Of a DNA stretch of 64,000 nucleotides, positions 1 to 9,737 are shown in pieces. The stretch's first letter is position 1, and each line of letters begins with the position of its first letter. The position numbers and the translations under genes are program-made. The notes beneath the pieces were generated by a model, which did no database searches, was not told where the DNA came from, and worked only from the letters and a program-made list of their open reading frames with translations. Origin of the DNA: Saccharothrix ecbatanensis (GTDB taxonomy: Bacteria; Actinomycetota; Actinomycetes; Mycobacteriales; Pseudonocardiaceae); NCBI RefSeq assembly GCF_014205015.1, contig NZ_JACHMO010000001.1, positions 9,610,001-9,674,000 on the forward strand. The letters run 5' to 3'.

Positions 1-195
1 CAGTTCGTTCTGGGGCACGCTCAGCTGACGACCACGCAGATTTACCTGACGCCCCGCAAGGAGGACGTGATCCGCAGGGTGCTGGCCCACCACGCCGAGC
101 AGACCCGGCAGGCGGCCGCACGCACGCTTCCGGCTCCCGCGCCGGGTTACCGGCCGGAGTCCTTGAACGTGCTGTTCGGCGCGAGTACGTCATGA
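1..195 (+). CDS. Tyrosine recombinase, C-terminal fragment (cut by window edge)
   Basis: The frame is open from the first base and ends at TGA 193-195. It encodes 64 residues containing LGHAQLTTTQIYL, the motif that carries the distal catalytic His and the nucleophilic Tyr of tyrosine recombinases. The start lies outside the window, so the full length cannot be judged. The stop overlaps an ATG at 192 (ATGA), the coupling expected between tnpA- and tnpB-like genes of Tn554-type elements. A second fragment of the same kind of recombinase, ending just before this motif, lies near 36.7 kb on the other strand. Subfamily assignment is inferred from the neighbouring gene. Confidence 0.8.
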   Translation, partial: QFVLGHAQLTTTQIYLTPRKEDVIRRVLAHHAEQTRQAAARTLPAPAPGYRPESLNVLFGASTS

Positions 196-259
196 CCACG
201 GTCGTGTCTGTCCCGGCGTCGCCGACGCGCTCGGCCGGGCCGAGGCTGGGCGTGAGGCG

Positions 260-1594
260 ATGCGCACGAGGTTCCCGCCTCGTCCTGTCGCAGCGACCTG
301 GCCGACCACGCGCTGCGACCGCCGGACGGCGATCCGGCTGGCCACCGCCGACCCGCTCGTGATCGGCAACCCTGTGGTCCAGGCCAAGCGTGTCCGCGGC
401 CTGCGGCATCTGCTGGACTGGCTCGCCGACGAGACCGGCGACACCTGGCAGCAGCGGTGGACCAACAGTGGCGCGGAAGCCCTCGGCGCACGATGGCGCC
501 AGGCACCGATCGCCTGGTTGGAAGCACGGGGCCGTCGATCGGCCTGGTTGCCGTCGGAGCTGTCCTCGGCGCTTCTGGCGCTGATCTTCGCCGATGTGGT
601 GCGTCCGGCGCTGCGCTGGCTGGTCTCCACACCCTCGATCAAATCCGAACTGGCCAACGGCCTGGCCCTGGACCGTGATCCCAGTGGATTCGCACGGCTG
701 CGTGAGCACTGCCAGGCACACTCCGGGATCCCTGAGCGGGCGGCACGACTCACCGCGCAACGCGGCGCCGTGATCGTCGCCGCCAAGGGCGGAACCCTCG
801 CCGACATCACCGTCGGCGATGTGCTGGAGTTGGTGGACACCGAGACCGCGATGTCGGCGGCTTGGCCGCGCGATGTTCCGGCGTTTTATCAGATCCTTCG
901 TGACCTTGGGTTGCTTGGTGAGCAGGCTCCGTTGCGGTTCCGGCAACTACGCACCGGCGGCCAGCTCACACCCGGGCAACTGGTCGACCGCTACGGGCTC
1001 GCCTGCCGCCCGGTCCGGGACCTGCTCGTCGCCTACCTGCACGAACGGCAGCCCAACCTGGACTACAACAGCCTCAAAGACCTGTCCTACTACCTGGCGC
1101 GGCGATTCTGGAAAGACCTTGAAGTCCACCATCCGGGCATCGACTCGTTGCGCCTGACGCCGGAGGTCGCCACCGCGTGGCGGGAACGGCTGCTGAAGAA
1201 ACAACCTCCAGGCTCAAGCGCCGGCACCGACGTCGGCGAGCCGATCCCCCGGATCGCCTACCGCGAGTGCCTGGTGAAGGTCCGGGCGTTCTATCTCGAT
1301 CTCTCGCAGTGGGCGCTGGAGGATCCAGCCCGCTGGGCACCGTGGGTCGCGCCGTGTCCGGTCGGACGCGATGTTGAGCATCGCAAGTTCAAGCGCCATC
1401 GCAAGGCGCGTATGGATGCCCGCACCCGTGAACGTCTGCCGGTCCTGCCGGTGTTGGTCGCCACGGTCGAGCGGCGGCGAATCGTTGCCGCAGAGCTGCT
1501 GGCCATGGCGCAGGCCGTCGAGCCGGGACAGAGCTTCACCGCCGACGGACATCAACTCACCCGTCTGGGAGCCTGGTCCGGGAAGCTGAGGTGA
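260..1594 (+). CDS. Tn554 TnpB-like recombinase, N-terminal part (split gene)
   Basis: This 444-residue frame has no catalytic motif of its own. It resembles the long N-terminal region of actinobacterial TnpB-like site-specific integrases (DPLVIGNP start, KGGTLADITVGDVLEL). Its last residues run into the next frame, which carries the catalytic domain, with a GTGA overlap at 1591-1594. In the family these are one protein of roughly 750-800 residues, so a frameshift near 1580-1594 probably split the gene. The natural start may be the ATG at 192, which overlaps the upstream stop but is in another frame, so a second shift near 260-300 is possible. The gene is probably inactive unless frameshifting occurs. 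Confidence 0.65.
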   Translation: MRTRFPPRPVAATWPTTRCDRRTAIRLATADPLVIGNPVVQAKRVRGLRHLLDWLADETGDTWQQRWTNSGAEALGARWRQAPIAWLEARGRRSAWLPSELSSALLALIFADVVRPALRWLVSTPSIKSELANGLALDRDPSGFARLREHCQAHSGIPERAARLTAQRGAVIVAAKGGTLADITVGDVLELVDTETAMSAAWPRDVPAFYQILRDLGLLGEQAPLRFRQLRTGGQLTPGQLVDRYGLACRPVRDLLVAYLHERQPNLDYNSLKDLSYYLARRFWKDLEVHHPGIDSLRLTPEVATAWRERLLKKQPPGSSAGTDVGEPIPRIAYRECLVKVRAFYLDLSQWALEDPARWAPWVAPCPVGRDVEHRKFKRHRKARMDARTRERLPVLPVLVATVERRRIVAAELLAMAQAVEPGQSFTADGHQLTRLGAWSGKLR

Positions 1595-2616
1595 CCGACT
1601 CCGCCGGTCGTCGGCACGATCTGCGACGCGAGGAGGAATACGCGTTCTGGGCATGGGCCGCCGTGAACGTTCTGCGCCTGACCGGAGTCCGGATCGAGGA
1701 GCTGATGGAGATCACCCACCACAGCGTGATCCAATACCGACTGCCCACAACCGGCGAAATCGTGCCGCTGCTGCAGATCGCGCCGTCCAAGACCGACGCC
1801 GAGCGGCTGCTGGTGGTCAGCCCCGAGTTGGCCGACATCCTGTCCGTCGTCATCGTCCGGGTCCGCGACGACACCGGCATCGTCCCGCTTGTCCCGGCCT
1901 ACGACTGGCACGAGTGCGTCTGGCGGCCACCGGCCCCCGTGTTGTTCCAGCGCATGTTCAGCGCCGAAAGCCGGGCGATCAGCCACGGAACGATCCGCAA
2001 GATGATCCAGGCGGCCCTGGCCGACACCGGCCTGACCGACCCGGTCGACGGCAGGCCGCTCAACTACACGCCCCACGACTTCCGCAGGCTCTTCATCACC
2101 GACGCCATCCTCAACGGACTGCCACCGCACATCGCCCAGGTCATCGCAGGACACCGCGACATCAACGTCACACTCGGCTACAAGGCCGTCTATCCCGAGG
2201 AGGCCATCCAAGCTCACATGGCCTTCCTGGCCCGACGTCGAAGTCTGCGCCCCAGCGAAGAATATCGCGTCCCCACAGACGAGGAATGGGAAGAGTTCCT
2301 CGGGCACTTCGAGCGACGCAAGGTCTCCACAGGACTTTGTGGCCGCGCCTACTCCACCTCTTGCATCCACGAGCACGCCTGCCTGCGATGCTCGATGCAC
2401 TGGCCAGATCCGGCTCAACGGCAACGAATCTTCGAGATCCGCGACAACCTCATCGCCCGGATCGCCGAGGCCGAACGCGAAGGATGGCTCGGCGAAGTCG
2501 AAGGACTCCGGATCAGCCTGGCCGGCGCCAACGAAAAACTCGCCCAGATCGACAAACGCACCAACGCCACGCGAACCGTCAACCTCGGAATTCCCACTCT
2601 CACAAGGGATTCCTGA
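1591..2616 (+). CDS. Tn554 TnpB-like recombinase, catalytic C-terminal part
   Basis: This 341-residue frame holds the tyrosine-recombinase core: Arg34 (TGVRIEEL), Lys67 (SKTDAERLL), His162/Arg165 (PHDFRR), His188 (AGHRD) and Tyr197 (TLGYK). After the core come a cysteine cluster (about residues 248-266) and a C-terminal helical tail, as in TnpB-type integrases of actinobacteria. It would cut and rejoin DNA during transposition or integration. The GTG at 1591 is probably not a true start, because the upstream frame supplies the missing N-terminal half. No tnpC-like gene follows. The catalytic assignment is firm; activity is doubtful because of the split. Confidence 0.75.
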   Translation: MTDSAGRRHDLRREEEYAFWAWAAVNVLRLTGVRIEELMEITHHSVIQYRLPTTGEIVPLLQIAPSKTDAERLLVVSPELADILSVVIVRVRDDTGIVPLVPAYDWHECVWRPPAPVLFQRMFSAESRAISHGTIRKMIQAALADTGLTDPVDGRPLNYTPHDFRRLFITDAILNGLPPHIAQVIAGHRDINVTLGYKAVYPEEAIQAHMAFLARRRSLRPSEEYRVPTDEEWEEFLGHFERRKVSTGLCGRAYSTSCIHEHACLRCSMHWPDPAQRQRIFEIRDNLIARIAEAEREGWLGEVEGLRISLAGANEKLAQIDKRTNATRTVNLGIPTLTRDS

Positions 2617-3169
2617 GCACCAGCCAGGACTCGACGCGCACCTCTGATCAAGTTCAGAGAATCCGCCACCGCATCCTCCTGGGGTGACACCACCGAAAGT
2701 GCGCCAGAGCCGATAATGGGATAGACCTCGAGGGTGCTCCGGCCGGTCGACCGTTGCGATCGACGCAGACGAAGTGCGGGTTCGTGGACCGAACAAGCAA
2801 CGCATGGCTTTCGCCGATGAACGGATGAAGCCAGGACAGTCCGTAATGGCACGGTGGTGGTTTGTGACCACCAGCGATAAATGGCGGATCTTCCATCCTT
2901 TTCCTGCGGGTACAGGGGAAGCTCTCAGCGGTGGTAGGCGGGTTTTCCCAGAGATGGTTGACGGGCGGCGTCGAGAGGCCGCATCGGTGGTGGTTGTGGG
3001 CTCCGACTGGGTGGACCTCAGCGGGATGTCTTGTCGCGTCGGTCTTCGATCCCGTTCGCTGCTGCCTCTGTTCGGGCGGTTTGGGTGCGGCCGTTCGGGT
3101 GCTCCGGTGTTTGGGTGGCGGTGGGGTGGATTCGATGGGGCGGTGTCACTTGTCGATCGGGGCTCGTTG
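2617..3169. other. Stretch without a supported gene
   Basis: No reading frame here shows a recognisable motif, a convincing ribosome binding site or consistent coding character. Several overlapping frames on both strands are open only because of the high GC content. Confidence 0.5.
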
Positions 3170-3480
3170 CCGGGGCGACACCACAGTGCGGGCTCTGCTG
3201 CACGAGCGCGCCGGAGGCAACCCCGCCGTGCTGGCGGCGGTGCCCGCGACTTGGAGCGGTCGGCAGCCGGCGGCGCTGGAGGACCCGGTCCCCGCGCAGC
3301 GCGCGGGGTTGTCGTTGCGGGTGGAGCACTTGTTGGAGGCCGACACCGGGTATCGCGCCGGTTCGCCGTCGCGTGCGGCGCCGGGTGAGCCCAGGGCGGC
3401 CTACGACCCGGCGGGGACCACGTTGCGCGAGCGGGCACCGATCGTTTCACCAGCGCCAGCCCGACCGGCCGAAGGCTGCC
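3170..3480 (+). pseudogene. Remnant of a Mu-type/rve transposase N-terminal region
   Basis: In one forward frame (about 3178-3450) the translation includes VRALLHERAGGNP, LLEADTGYRAGSP and YDPAGTTLRER. These resemble the region before the catalytic core in large actinobacterial Mu-type transposases, where a YDP...TTL stretch precedes the helix-turn-helix part. No catalytic domain follows and the frame soon degenerates. The match is from memory of the family and is weak. It may instead be unrelated GC-rich sequence. Confidence 0.3.
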
Positions 3481-3669
3481 AGGACCGGTCTCCAGCGCGT
3501 GCGGCCGCTGCTTCGCAAGCGATCGCGTTATGGGATCTGAAGGCGGCGCCGAGCACTGATGGCCGGCGCGATCGTGGCCGGCACGGGTGACTGCGGCCTG
3601 ACACCGAGGGGCGTGCCGAATGTGACTCTGACAGTGACTGCGTCGCGCCGATGACACTATAATGCCACG

Positions 3670-4680
3670 GTGCCACCTGAGGCGCCTTCCTTGTCGAGCC
3701 ACCTCATCCTGCTGGGGTTGTCGCCCGACGCGGCCGTTCTTTACGCCGAGTTGTTGACCCGTCCGCCGGAACCGCTCCAGGCCCGCGCAGGATTGTTCGA
3801 CGGCGACGAGGCTGGCGAGCGGCTAGCGGCAGCAGCCGCGGGGCTGGTGGCGCTGGGCCTGGTCGAAGCTACCGGCAGCGCCGGTCAGCCGCTGGTGCCC
3901 GTGTCCCCGGCGCGGAGCCTTGAGCTGCTCGGTCGACTACGCACCGGTGAGGTGGATCACGCGCAGATCGCGGTCTCCGGTGCGTACGAAAGTTTCCGAC
4001 GGCGCAAGCTCAGTGCAATCGCCGGCTCCGCGGTCGAGGCCGTCACCGGGGCCGACGCCATCGAGCACCGAATCAACGAAGCGCTCGAGGGAGCACGTCG
4101 GGAGATACGGATGTTCGACTCGCCGCCGTACTTCCGCCCCGTTGACCTCGGGACCGAGCAGGCCCTCAGGCTGTTCGCCCGCGGTGTCGGGCACCGCGTG
4201 GTGTACTCACGAGCCTCTCTAGAGCAGCCCGGGAACTTCTCGGTCAACATCGAACCCTGCCTGCAGGCCGGCGAACAGGCCCGCTTCATGGAGAAGGTGC
4301 CGGTGAAGGTGACGCTCGTCGACGACGACCTGGCGCTGGTGTCATCGTCCGTCGAAGAGGCCGACATCAATCTCTCGCTGCTACTGGTACGTTCCGGCGG
4401 GCTGTTGTCGGCCCTATCCGCCCTGTTCGAGCTGATGTGGGAGCAGGCGATGCCATTGGAGCACCGCCATCCGAAGCTGCGGTCCACCGCCGTGCTGCAT
4501 CCCGCCGAACGACACATCCTCACCCTGCTTTTGGCGGGGGTGAGCGACAACCAGATCATTCGCGAGCTCGGCGTCAGCAGGCGGACGTTCTTCCGGCGCA
4601 TGGAGCTGCTGCTGGCGAAGGCAGGCGCCACGACTCGCTTCCAGCTGGCGGCGCGGGCGCGCCAGTACGGGTGGATCTGA
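3670..4680 (+). CDS. LuxR-family transcriptional regulator
   Basis: This 336-residue protein has a C-terminal LuxR/GerE helix-turn-helix from about residue 272 (LHPAERHILTLLLAGVSDNQ, then RELGVSRRTFFRRME). The rest has no receiver-domain signature. The N-terminal 60 residues look like a TrmB-type winged helix and the middle like the associated sensor region found in many actinobacterial one-component regulators. The start is GTG at 3670. It lies 192 bp upstream of a co-directed secreted subtilase gene, which it may control (inference). No ligand can be predicted. Confidence 0.8.
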   Translation: MPPEAPSLSSHLILLGLSPDAAVLYAELLTRPPEPLQARAGLFDGDEAGERLAAAAAGLVALGLVEATGSAGQPLVPVSPARSLELLGRLRTGEVDHAQIAVSGAYESFRRRKLSAIAGSAVEAVTGADAIEHRINEALEGARREIRMFDSPPYFRPVDLGTEQALRLFARGVGHRVVYSRASLEQPGNFSVNIEPCLQAGEQARFMEKVPVKVTLVDDDLALVSSSVEEADINLSLLLVRSGGLLSALSALFELMWEQAMPLEHRHPKLRSTAVLHPAERHILTLLLAGVSDNQIIRELGVSRRTFFRRMELLLAKAGATTRFQLAARARQYGWI

Positions 4681-4872
4681 GCCGGTCGGACACACACCTC
4701 GACCTGGGCATGATCCACCAAGGGGTCTGGCGGGCCGCAGCTATCACCTAGTGAATGGCACATCTGTGCCACGGGCATGACGGTGCCGCCGGAAGGACCC
4801 GTTCCTGTCGAAACTTCCTCCCCGAGACACCGGTTGTTCACGGTGTCCTTCCCTGCTCGAGGAGGCAACACC

Positions 4873-6624
4873 TTGAAACGGACCAATGCCGCGCTCAGCG
4901 CCGTCTCTGCGGCACTGTTGCTCGTCGTGGCCATGGCGCCACAGGCAGTATCAGCTGCCGAACCGCGCGGGACGATACTCGGTGCAAACGCACCCGACGC
5001 AGTCGACGGCAGCTACATCGTCGTACTCAAGGAGTCCGGTATCTCTCGCGGAGGCCAGCAGGTCGCATCCGCCGCCGACTCCCTGACCCGGCAGTACGGG
5101 GGCAAGGCGAACTTCAAGTACGCCGATGCGCTCCTCGGCTTCGCCATGAGTGCCACCGCAGCCGAGGCCGAACGCCTGGCCGCCGACCCGTCCGTCGCTT
5201 ATGTGGAGCAGGACCGCCTCAACCACATCGAGGACACGCAACCCAATGCAACCTGGGGTCTTGACCGTATCGACCAGCGCTCGCTGCCGCTGAACAGCAC
5301 CTACAACTACTCGACGACCGCCAGCAACGTGACCGCGTACATGATCGACGGCGGCATCCGGATCAGCCACAAGGACTTCGGCGGCCGGGCCTCTTACGGC
5401 TACGACTTCGTCGACGGCGACTCCGTCGCCCAGGACTGCAACGGGCATGGCACCCACACGGCCGGCAGCGTGGGCAGTGCTACCTATGGCGTCGCCAAGG
5501 GCGTCTCCCTGGTGGCGGTCCGCGTCACCGACTGCGGCGGCTCCGGCACGAACTCGCAGGTCATCGCGGGCTACGACTGGGTTGCCAGGAACGCCGACGG
5601 GCCTTCGGTGGCCAACGCCAGCATCGGCGGCTCCCCGACCGATGCCAAGGACGCCGCAATCCGGGGCGTGGTGGACGCCGGCGTCACTGTCGCCGTCTCC
5701 GCTGGCAACGGCGACACCAACGCCTGCAACCAGTCGCCGGCCCGCGTACCGTCGGTGATCACGGTCGCCGCGACCTCCAAGACCGACGCCCGTTCCGACT
5801 ACTCCAACTACGGCTCCTGCGTCGACATCTTCGCACCCGGCGACTCGATTCTCTCGCTCGGGATCAGCAGCGACACCGCCACCGCCACGATGAGCGGAAC
5901 GTCGATGTCCTCCCCACATGTGGCCGGTGCGGCGGCGCTGTACCTGGCGAGCCACCCGTCAGCATCCCCGGCCGAGGTCACGTCCGCCCTCAACACCGCG
6001 GCCACCACCGGCAAGGTCACCGACCCCGGCTCGAACTCGCCGAACCGCCTGCTGTACACGGCTGCGGACGACACACCGCCGGGCACCACCGTTTACAGCG
6101 ACAACTTCGACACCGCCACCGGCTGGACCGCCAACCCGGCCGGTACCGACACGGCGACCACTGGACGCTTCGAGCGCGGGATCCCGCAGCAGACGTTCTC
6201 AACGTACAGCGACCAGATCAAGCAGCTCAGCAGCAGCTGGGGCCTCGTGACCGGAGCAGCTGCCGGCGCATCGTGGGGGACGAATGATGTGGACGGCGGT
6301 GTCACGTCGATCCGGTCGCCGCAGATCACCATCCCTGCCGCTGGGACCTCCACGCTGACCTTCGGTTACAGCGTTGCCCACGGCGACAACTCCGGTTCGA
6401 ACGACTACCTGCGGGTGAGCGTGGTGGACGGCACCACGATCACCACGGTGTTCGAGCGGGGCGGTGCCGCTTCCGAGGTCGCCGGCTCATGGCGGGACGG
6501 CTCGGTCAGCCTCTCGGCGTATGCCGGCAAGACCGTCCGGTTGCTGGTCTCCGCAGCTGACGCCGGAACCCCCAGCCTGTTCGAGGCGCAGGTCGACGAC
6601 GTCAAGATCGTCAACAACTCCTGA
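4873..6624 (+). CDS. Secreted S8 subtilisin-like serine protease
   Basis: The start is the TTG at 4873, preceded by GAGGAGG. This gives a clean signal peptide: MKRT, a hydrophobic core ALSAVSAALLLVVAMAP, and cleavage after about residue 29 (VSA). An inhibitor I9-like propeptide follows (SYIVVLKE), then the peptidase domain with the triad Asp159 (MIDGG), His192 (GHGTHTAG) and Ser344 (GTSMSSPHVAG). The C-terminal roughly 160 residues after the catalytic domain look like a jelly-roll accessory domain (DNFDTATGW at its start). Length is 583 residues. The enzyme should be an exported, self-processing endopeptidase for extracellular protein. The first catalytic motif has IDGG in place of the usual DTG. 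Confidence 0.93.
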   Translation: MKRTNAALSAVSAALLLVVAMAPQAVSAAEPRGTILGANAPDAVDGSYIVVLKESGISRGGQQVASAADSLTRQYGGKANFKYADALLGFAMSATAAEAERLAADPSVAYVEQDRLNHIEDTQPNATWGLDRIDQRSLPLNSTYNYSTTASNVTAYMIDGGIRISHKDFGGRASYGYDFVDGDSVAQDCNGHGTHTAGSVGSATYGVAKGVSLVAVRVTDCGGSGTNSQVIAGYDWVARNADGPSVANASIGGSPTDAKDAAIRGVVDAGVTVAVSAGNGDTNACNQSPARVPSVITVAATSKTDARSDYSNYGSCVDIFAPGDSILSLGISSDTATATMSGTSMSSPHVAGAAALYLASHPSASPAEVTSALNTAATTGKVTDPGSNSPNRLLYTAADDTPPGTTVYSDNFDTATGWTANPAGTDTATTGRFERGIPQQTFSTYSDQIKQLSSSWGLVTGAAAGASWGTNDVDGGVTSIRSPQITIPAAGTSTLTFGYSVAHGDNSGSNDYLRVSVVDGTTITTVFERGGAASEVAGSWRDGSVSLSAYAGKTVRLLVSAADAGTPSLFEAQVDDVKIVNNS

Positions 6625-6655
6625 CCGGATAAACCTGTCCTCAGTGTGAGCAGAG

Positions 6656-6690
6656 GGTCGTCACCTGGCCGACCGGCGAGGTGACGATCC
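6656..6690 (+). terminator. Hairpin after the subtilase gene
   Basis: CGTCACCT (6659-6666) pairs with AGGTGACG (6679-6686), and flanking GG/CC can extend the stem. It lies 31 bp past the subtilase stop. There is no T-run, as is usual for actinobacterial terminators. Confidence 0.55.
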
Positions 6691-6815
6691 GTGCCACCGT
6701 CGAAGTTTTGGCGGTCGGGCCCGCCGCATCCCGATCGGAGCGGTCGGGCCCAAGGCATCGTGGCATCAGCCGCCATGGTGTGGGGTGCCATAAGTGGGCC
6801 ACCGCTGCCTGACCT

Positions 6816-7307
<492 letters not shown>

Positions 7308-7349
7308 ACCGGGCATCAGCTTGCGGGGTTGCTCTCGGCAACCTGGCCG

Positions 7350-7560
7350 CGGTGGCAAAGCACCACCTGGAGCTGGTGCAGGTGGGTGATGCAGTTCTTC
7401 CGGGCGCCGTCCCCGTAGTTCCAGGTCCAGATGAAGAACAACAGGAACAGCACGCCCAGAGTGGGCGGGCTGATCGGGCACTACGATCGGCACCAAACGT
7501 CTGCCACTTGTTCGCACCGTCGACGCGGGCGGCCTCCCAGCAGTTCACGCGGGAACCCGC
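7350..7560 (-). pseudogene. Sugar ABC-transporter permease remnant
   Basis: On the minus strand, 7496-7544 encodes WEAARVDGANKWQTF, the conserved EAA loop of binding-protein-dependent permeases that contacts the ATPase. Just downstream in another frame comes LFLLFFIWTWNYGD, resembling the next membrane helix. Frames are broken and no full gene remains. Nearby, at 7640-7740 on the same strand, there is a signal-peptide-like piece (VFLVLLATAVTATPAQA) that ends quickly. This was probably the partner of the permease at 9012. Confidence 0.6.
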
Positions 7561-7776
7561 CGAGGCACGAGGCCGTCTACTACCGCAAGCACCAGCCAAC
7601 CCCGGCTGGAGCGATCAACCAATCGAGTCTCCAACAAGGCTGTAGCGCTTCAGTCCGGCCTGCGCCGGGGTGGCCGTGACCGCCGTGGCGAGCAGCACCA
7701 GGAATACGGTCGGCGCGGACCGGACGATGGGGTTCGGGGTACCTGTTCTTCCTTGAGCAGGTTCGGTGTGGGGGAG

Positions 7777-9015
7777 TCATTCGCTGAGTAGGGCGTTGCA
7801 CTCGCGTTGGAGCGTGATGTCCTGCCACATCGGGTGGTGCGGGGCGGCGTTGGAGCACACGACCGAGCCCCACGCCCCGACTCGTGCGGATTCGGTGGCG
7901 GCGGTGCGGCAGAAGGCGGCGCCGACGGGGCCTTCCTCGAAGGTCCCGTGCAGCGGGGTGTAGCCGATCCAACCTTCGCCGAAGACCAGGGGGACGCGGG
8001 TTTCGGCGGCCCAGTCGGCGGCGGCGTCTATCCAGGTGGTGAGCTGCCGGTGCATGGCGGTGCGGTGGGTGGCGTAGCGGTCGTAGAGCCAGGCGTCCCA
8101 CTTGTCGGGGTCGCACCAGTCGTGCACGTACACCTCGCGCCGCCCGACGATCGTCGCCTCCAGTCGCCAACGCTGGTCGGGTGGCGGCAGCCAGTCGTCG
8201 AAGTCGGGAGCGCCGGGGCGCAGCAGTTCCCGGTGAGCGCGGCCCTGTGGGAACGGGCGGGACGGGTCGCGCAGGGCGAACTCGTCGAGCAGGTCGTCCA
8301 GTACGCCGTAGACGTACGGGTGGAACACCGCGACGTCCACGCTGCGGGGGACGCCGCGCATCGAGCCGACCGGGACTCCCGCGTAGTTGGCCGTGACGAG
8401 CCGGTCGGGGTGGCGCTGCTTGAACCGCGCTATCCCGCGTTCCAATCGTGGTCGCAGCGCGACCACGGGGTCGCCGTCGAGCCCGTCGGCCAGGTGCCCT
8501 GCCTGCACCTCGTTGTGCAGTTCGGTGAACGCCACGCGGTCGTCCAGGCCGTGCGACGCGAGGAAGTCCACCAGGTCGGCCAGCGCGTTCGCCAGCGCCA
8601 CGGCGCGGTCCTCGGGGTCGATCGCCATCACCGCGTCGAACCAGGCGCGGTCCAGGGCGAACGACGGGCTCTGCTGGTACTCCCAGCTGGACAGGATGAC
8701 GTGGCAGTTGTGCCGCCGTGCGGCGTGGAACAGCGCCAGCAGCCATGCGCGCGCGTTGACGACGGTCTCCGCGCCCACGTCGTACCAACGCACCCGCGAC
8801 CCGTAGCCGCCGCCCAACGGCCCCAGCCGCAATCGCGTGGTGTCCACACCCGAGCCGAACAGCAGCAGGGGCATGGCGCAGATCCGCACGGTGTTGTAGC
8901 CGCGCTCGACCGCCTCGGCGAAGGCGTTGTCGAGGTCCTCGAAGGGCTCGCCCGGCCCGGTGCGGGTGTACCAGGTGAAGTCCCACAGGGTGATGGTCAG
9001 CTTGTCCGGGGTCAT
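7777..9015 (-). CDS. Cellulase-like glycoside hydrolase (GH5-type TIM barrel)
   Basis: The 412-residue protein starts at ATG 9015, overlapping the permease stop by ATGA, so the two are translationally coupled. The N-terminus (KLTITLWDFTWYTR) and the arrangement fit the Cellulase-like family of clan A glycoside hydrolases. Glu169 in TELHNE is the likely acid/base and Glu347 in VFGEGWIGY the likely nucleophile. There is no signal peptide, so it probably acts inside the cell on oligosaccharides imported by the adjacent transporter. The substrate is unknown; rhamnogalacturonan-derived sugars are suggested by the neighbouring lyase (inference). Confidence 0.8.
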   Translation of the reverse strand: MTPDKLTITLWDFTWYTRTGPGEPFEDLDNAFAEAVERGYNTVRICAMPLLLFGSGVDTTRLRLGPLGGGYGSRVRWYDVGAETVVNARAWLLALFHAARRHNCHVILSSWEYQQSPSFALDRAWFDAVMAIDPEDRAVALANALADLVDFLASHGLDDRVAFTELHNEVQAGHLADGLDGDPVVALRPRLERGIARFKQRHPDRLVTANYAGVPVGSMRGVPRSVDVAVFHPYVYGVLDDLLDEFALRDPSRPFPQGRAHRELLRPGAPDFDDWLPPPDQRWRLEATIVGRREVYVHDWCDPDKWDAWLYDRYATHRTAMHRQLTTWIDAAADWAAETRVPLVFGEGWIGYTPLHGTFEEGPVGAAFCRTAATESARVGAWGSVVCSNAAPHHPMWQDITLQRECNALLSE

Positions 9016-9707
9016 GCCTTCACCGCCCCGGCGGTGAGGCCTTCCAGCAGTTGCTTGCGCAGCAGGAAGAACACCAGCAGGCTCGGCACGGCGGCCAGCA
9101 CGGAGCCGGCGAGCACCAGGTCGTACTGCCGTCCGGTGGCGCCGAAGAGGGCCTGGATTCCCATGGGCAACGTGTAGTCCTCCGGTTCGCTGATCACGAT
9201 GAGCGGCCATAGCAGGCTGTTGTAGCTGTTGAGGAACGACCACACGCCGAGCGCGCCCAGCGCCGGACGCAGCAGCGGCAGCACGACGCGGCGGAACAGG
9301 CCGAACTCGGTGCAGCCGTCCATCCGGGCGGCGTCGAGCAGCTCGTCGGGAACCGACTGCTCGGTGAACTGGCGCATCATGAAGATCCCGAACGCCGGCG
9401 CCACCCACGGCACCACGAGGGAGAAGTACGGCTCGGTCAGACGCGCCTTGGCGACCATGATGAACAGCGGCACGATGATCACCGCGAAGGGCACGGCCAG
9501 CGAGCTGAACATGATCGTGAACAGCGCGTTGCGACCGTGGAAGCGGTACTTGGCGAACGCGAAACCGGCCAGCGAGCACAGCAGCACCGAGACCACCGTG
9601 GCCAGCACGGCGACGACCGTGCTGACGGTGAACCAGCTCCAGAACGGCTGCGCCGCCAACAGCCCGCGGTAGTTGTTCCTTCCGGGTAATAGCCGCACAT
9701 CCGGCAC
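9012..9707 (-). CDS. Sugar ABC-transporter permease, N-terminally truncated
   Basis: This is a MalG/CUT1-type inner-membrane permease with the EAA loop ELLDAARMDGCTEFGLFRRV and about five membrane helices. Family members are near 275-300 residues; this one has 231. Homology seems to begin only at NYRGLLAAQPFWSWF, so the first cytoplasmic segment and helix are missing. The frame starts inside a 40-bp palindrome at 9693-9732 that follows the lyase gene, so the first dozen residues are probably spurious. A deletion likely fused the lyase 3' end to an interrupted permease gene. Without its partner permease (remnant at 7350-7560) it is unlikely to work. Confidence 0.75.
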   Translation of the reverse strand: MPDVRLLPGRNNYRGLLAAQPFWSWFTVSTVVAVLATVVSVLLCSLAGFAFAKYRFHGRNALFTIMFSSLAVPFAVIIVPLFIMVAKARLTEPYFSLVVPWVAPAFGIFMMRQFTEQSVPDELLDAARMDGCTEFGLFRRVVLPLLRPALGALGVWSFLNSYNSLLWPLIVISEPEDYTLPMGIQALFGATGRQYDLVLAGSVLAAVPSLLVFFLLRKQLLEGLTAGAVKA

Positions 9708-9732
9708 GCCGCGCGGCGTGCCGGATGTGCGG
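9693..9732 (-). terminator. 40-bp perfect palindrome after the lyase gene
   Basis: CCGCACATCCGGCACGCCGC (9693-9712) is followed directly by its exact reverse complement (9713-9732), with no loop bases. It begins 5 bp beyond the stop of the minus-strand lyase gene and fits a factor-independent terminator of actinobacterial type. It also marks the junction with the truncated permease. Confidence 0.75.
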
Positions 9733-9737
9733 TTCGG

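Noticed and set aside
7580..8986. 468-residue minus-strand frame rich in Arg
   Set aside because: It overlaps the cellulase-like gene on the same strand in another frame. The latter has catalytic motifs and a coupled start, while this frame has none.
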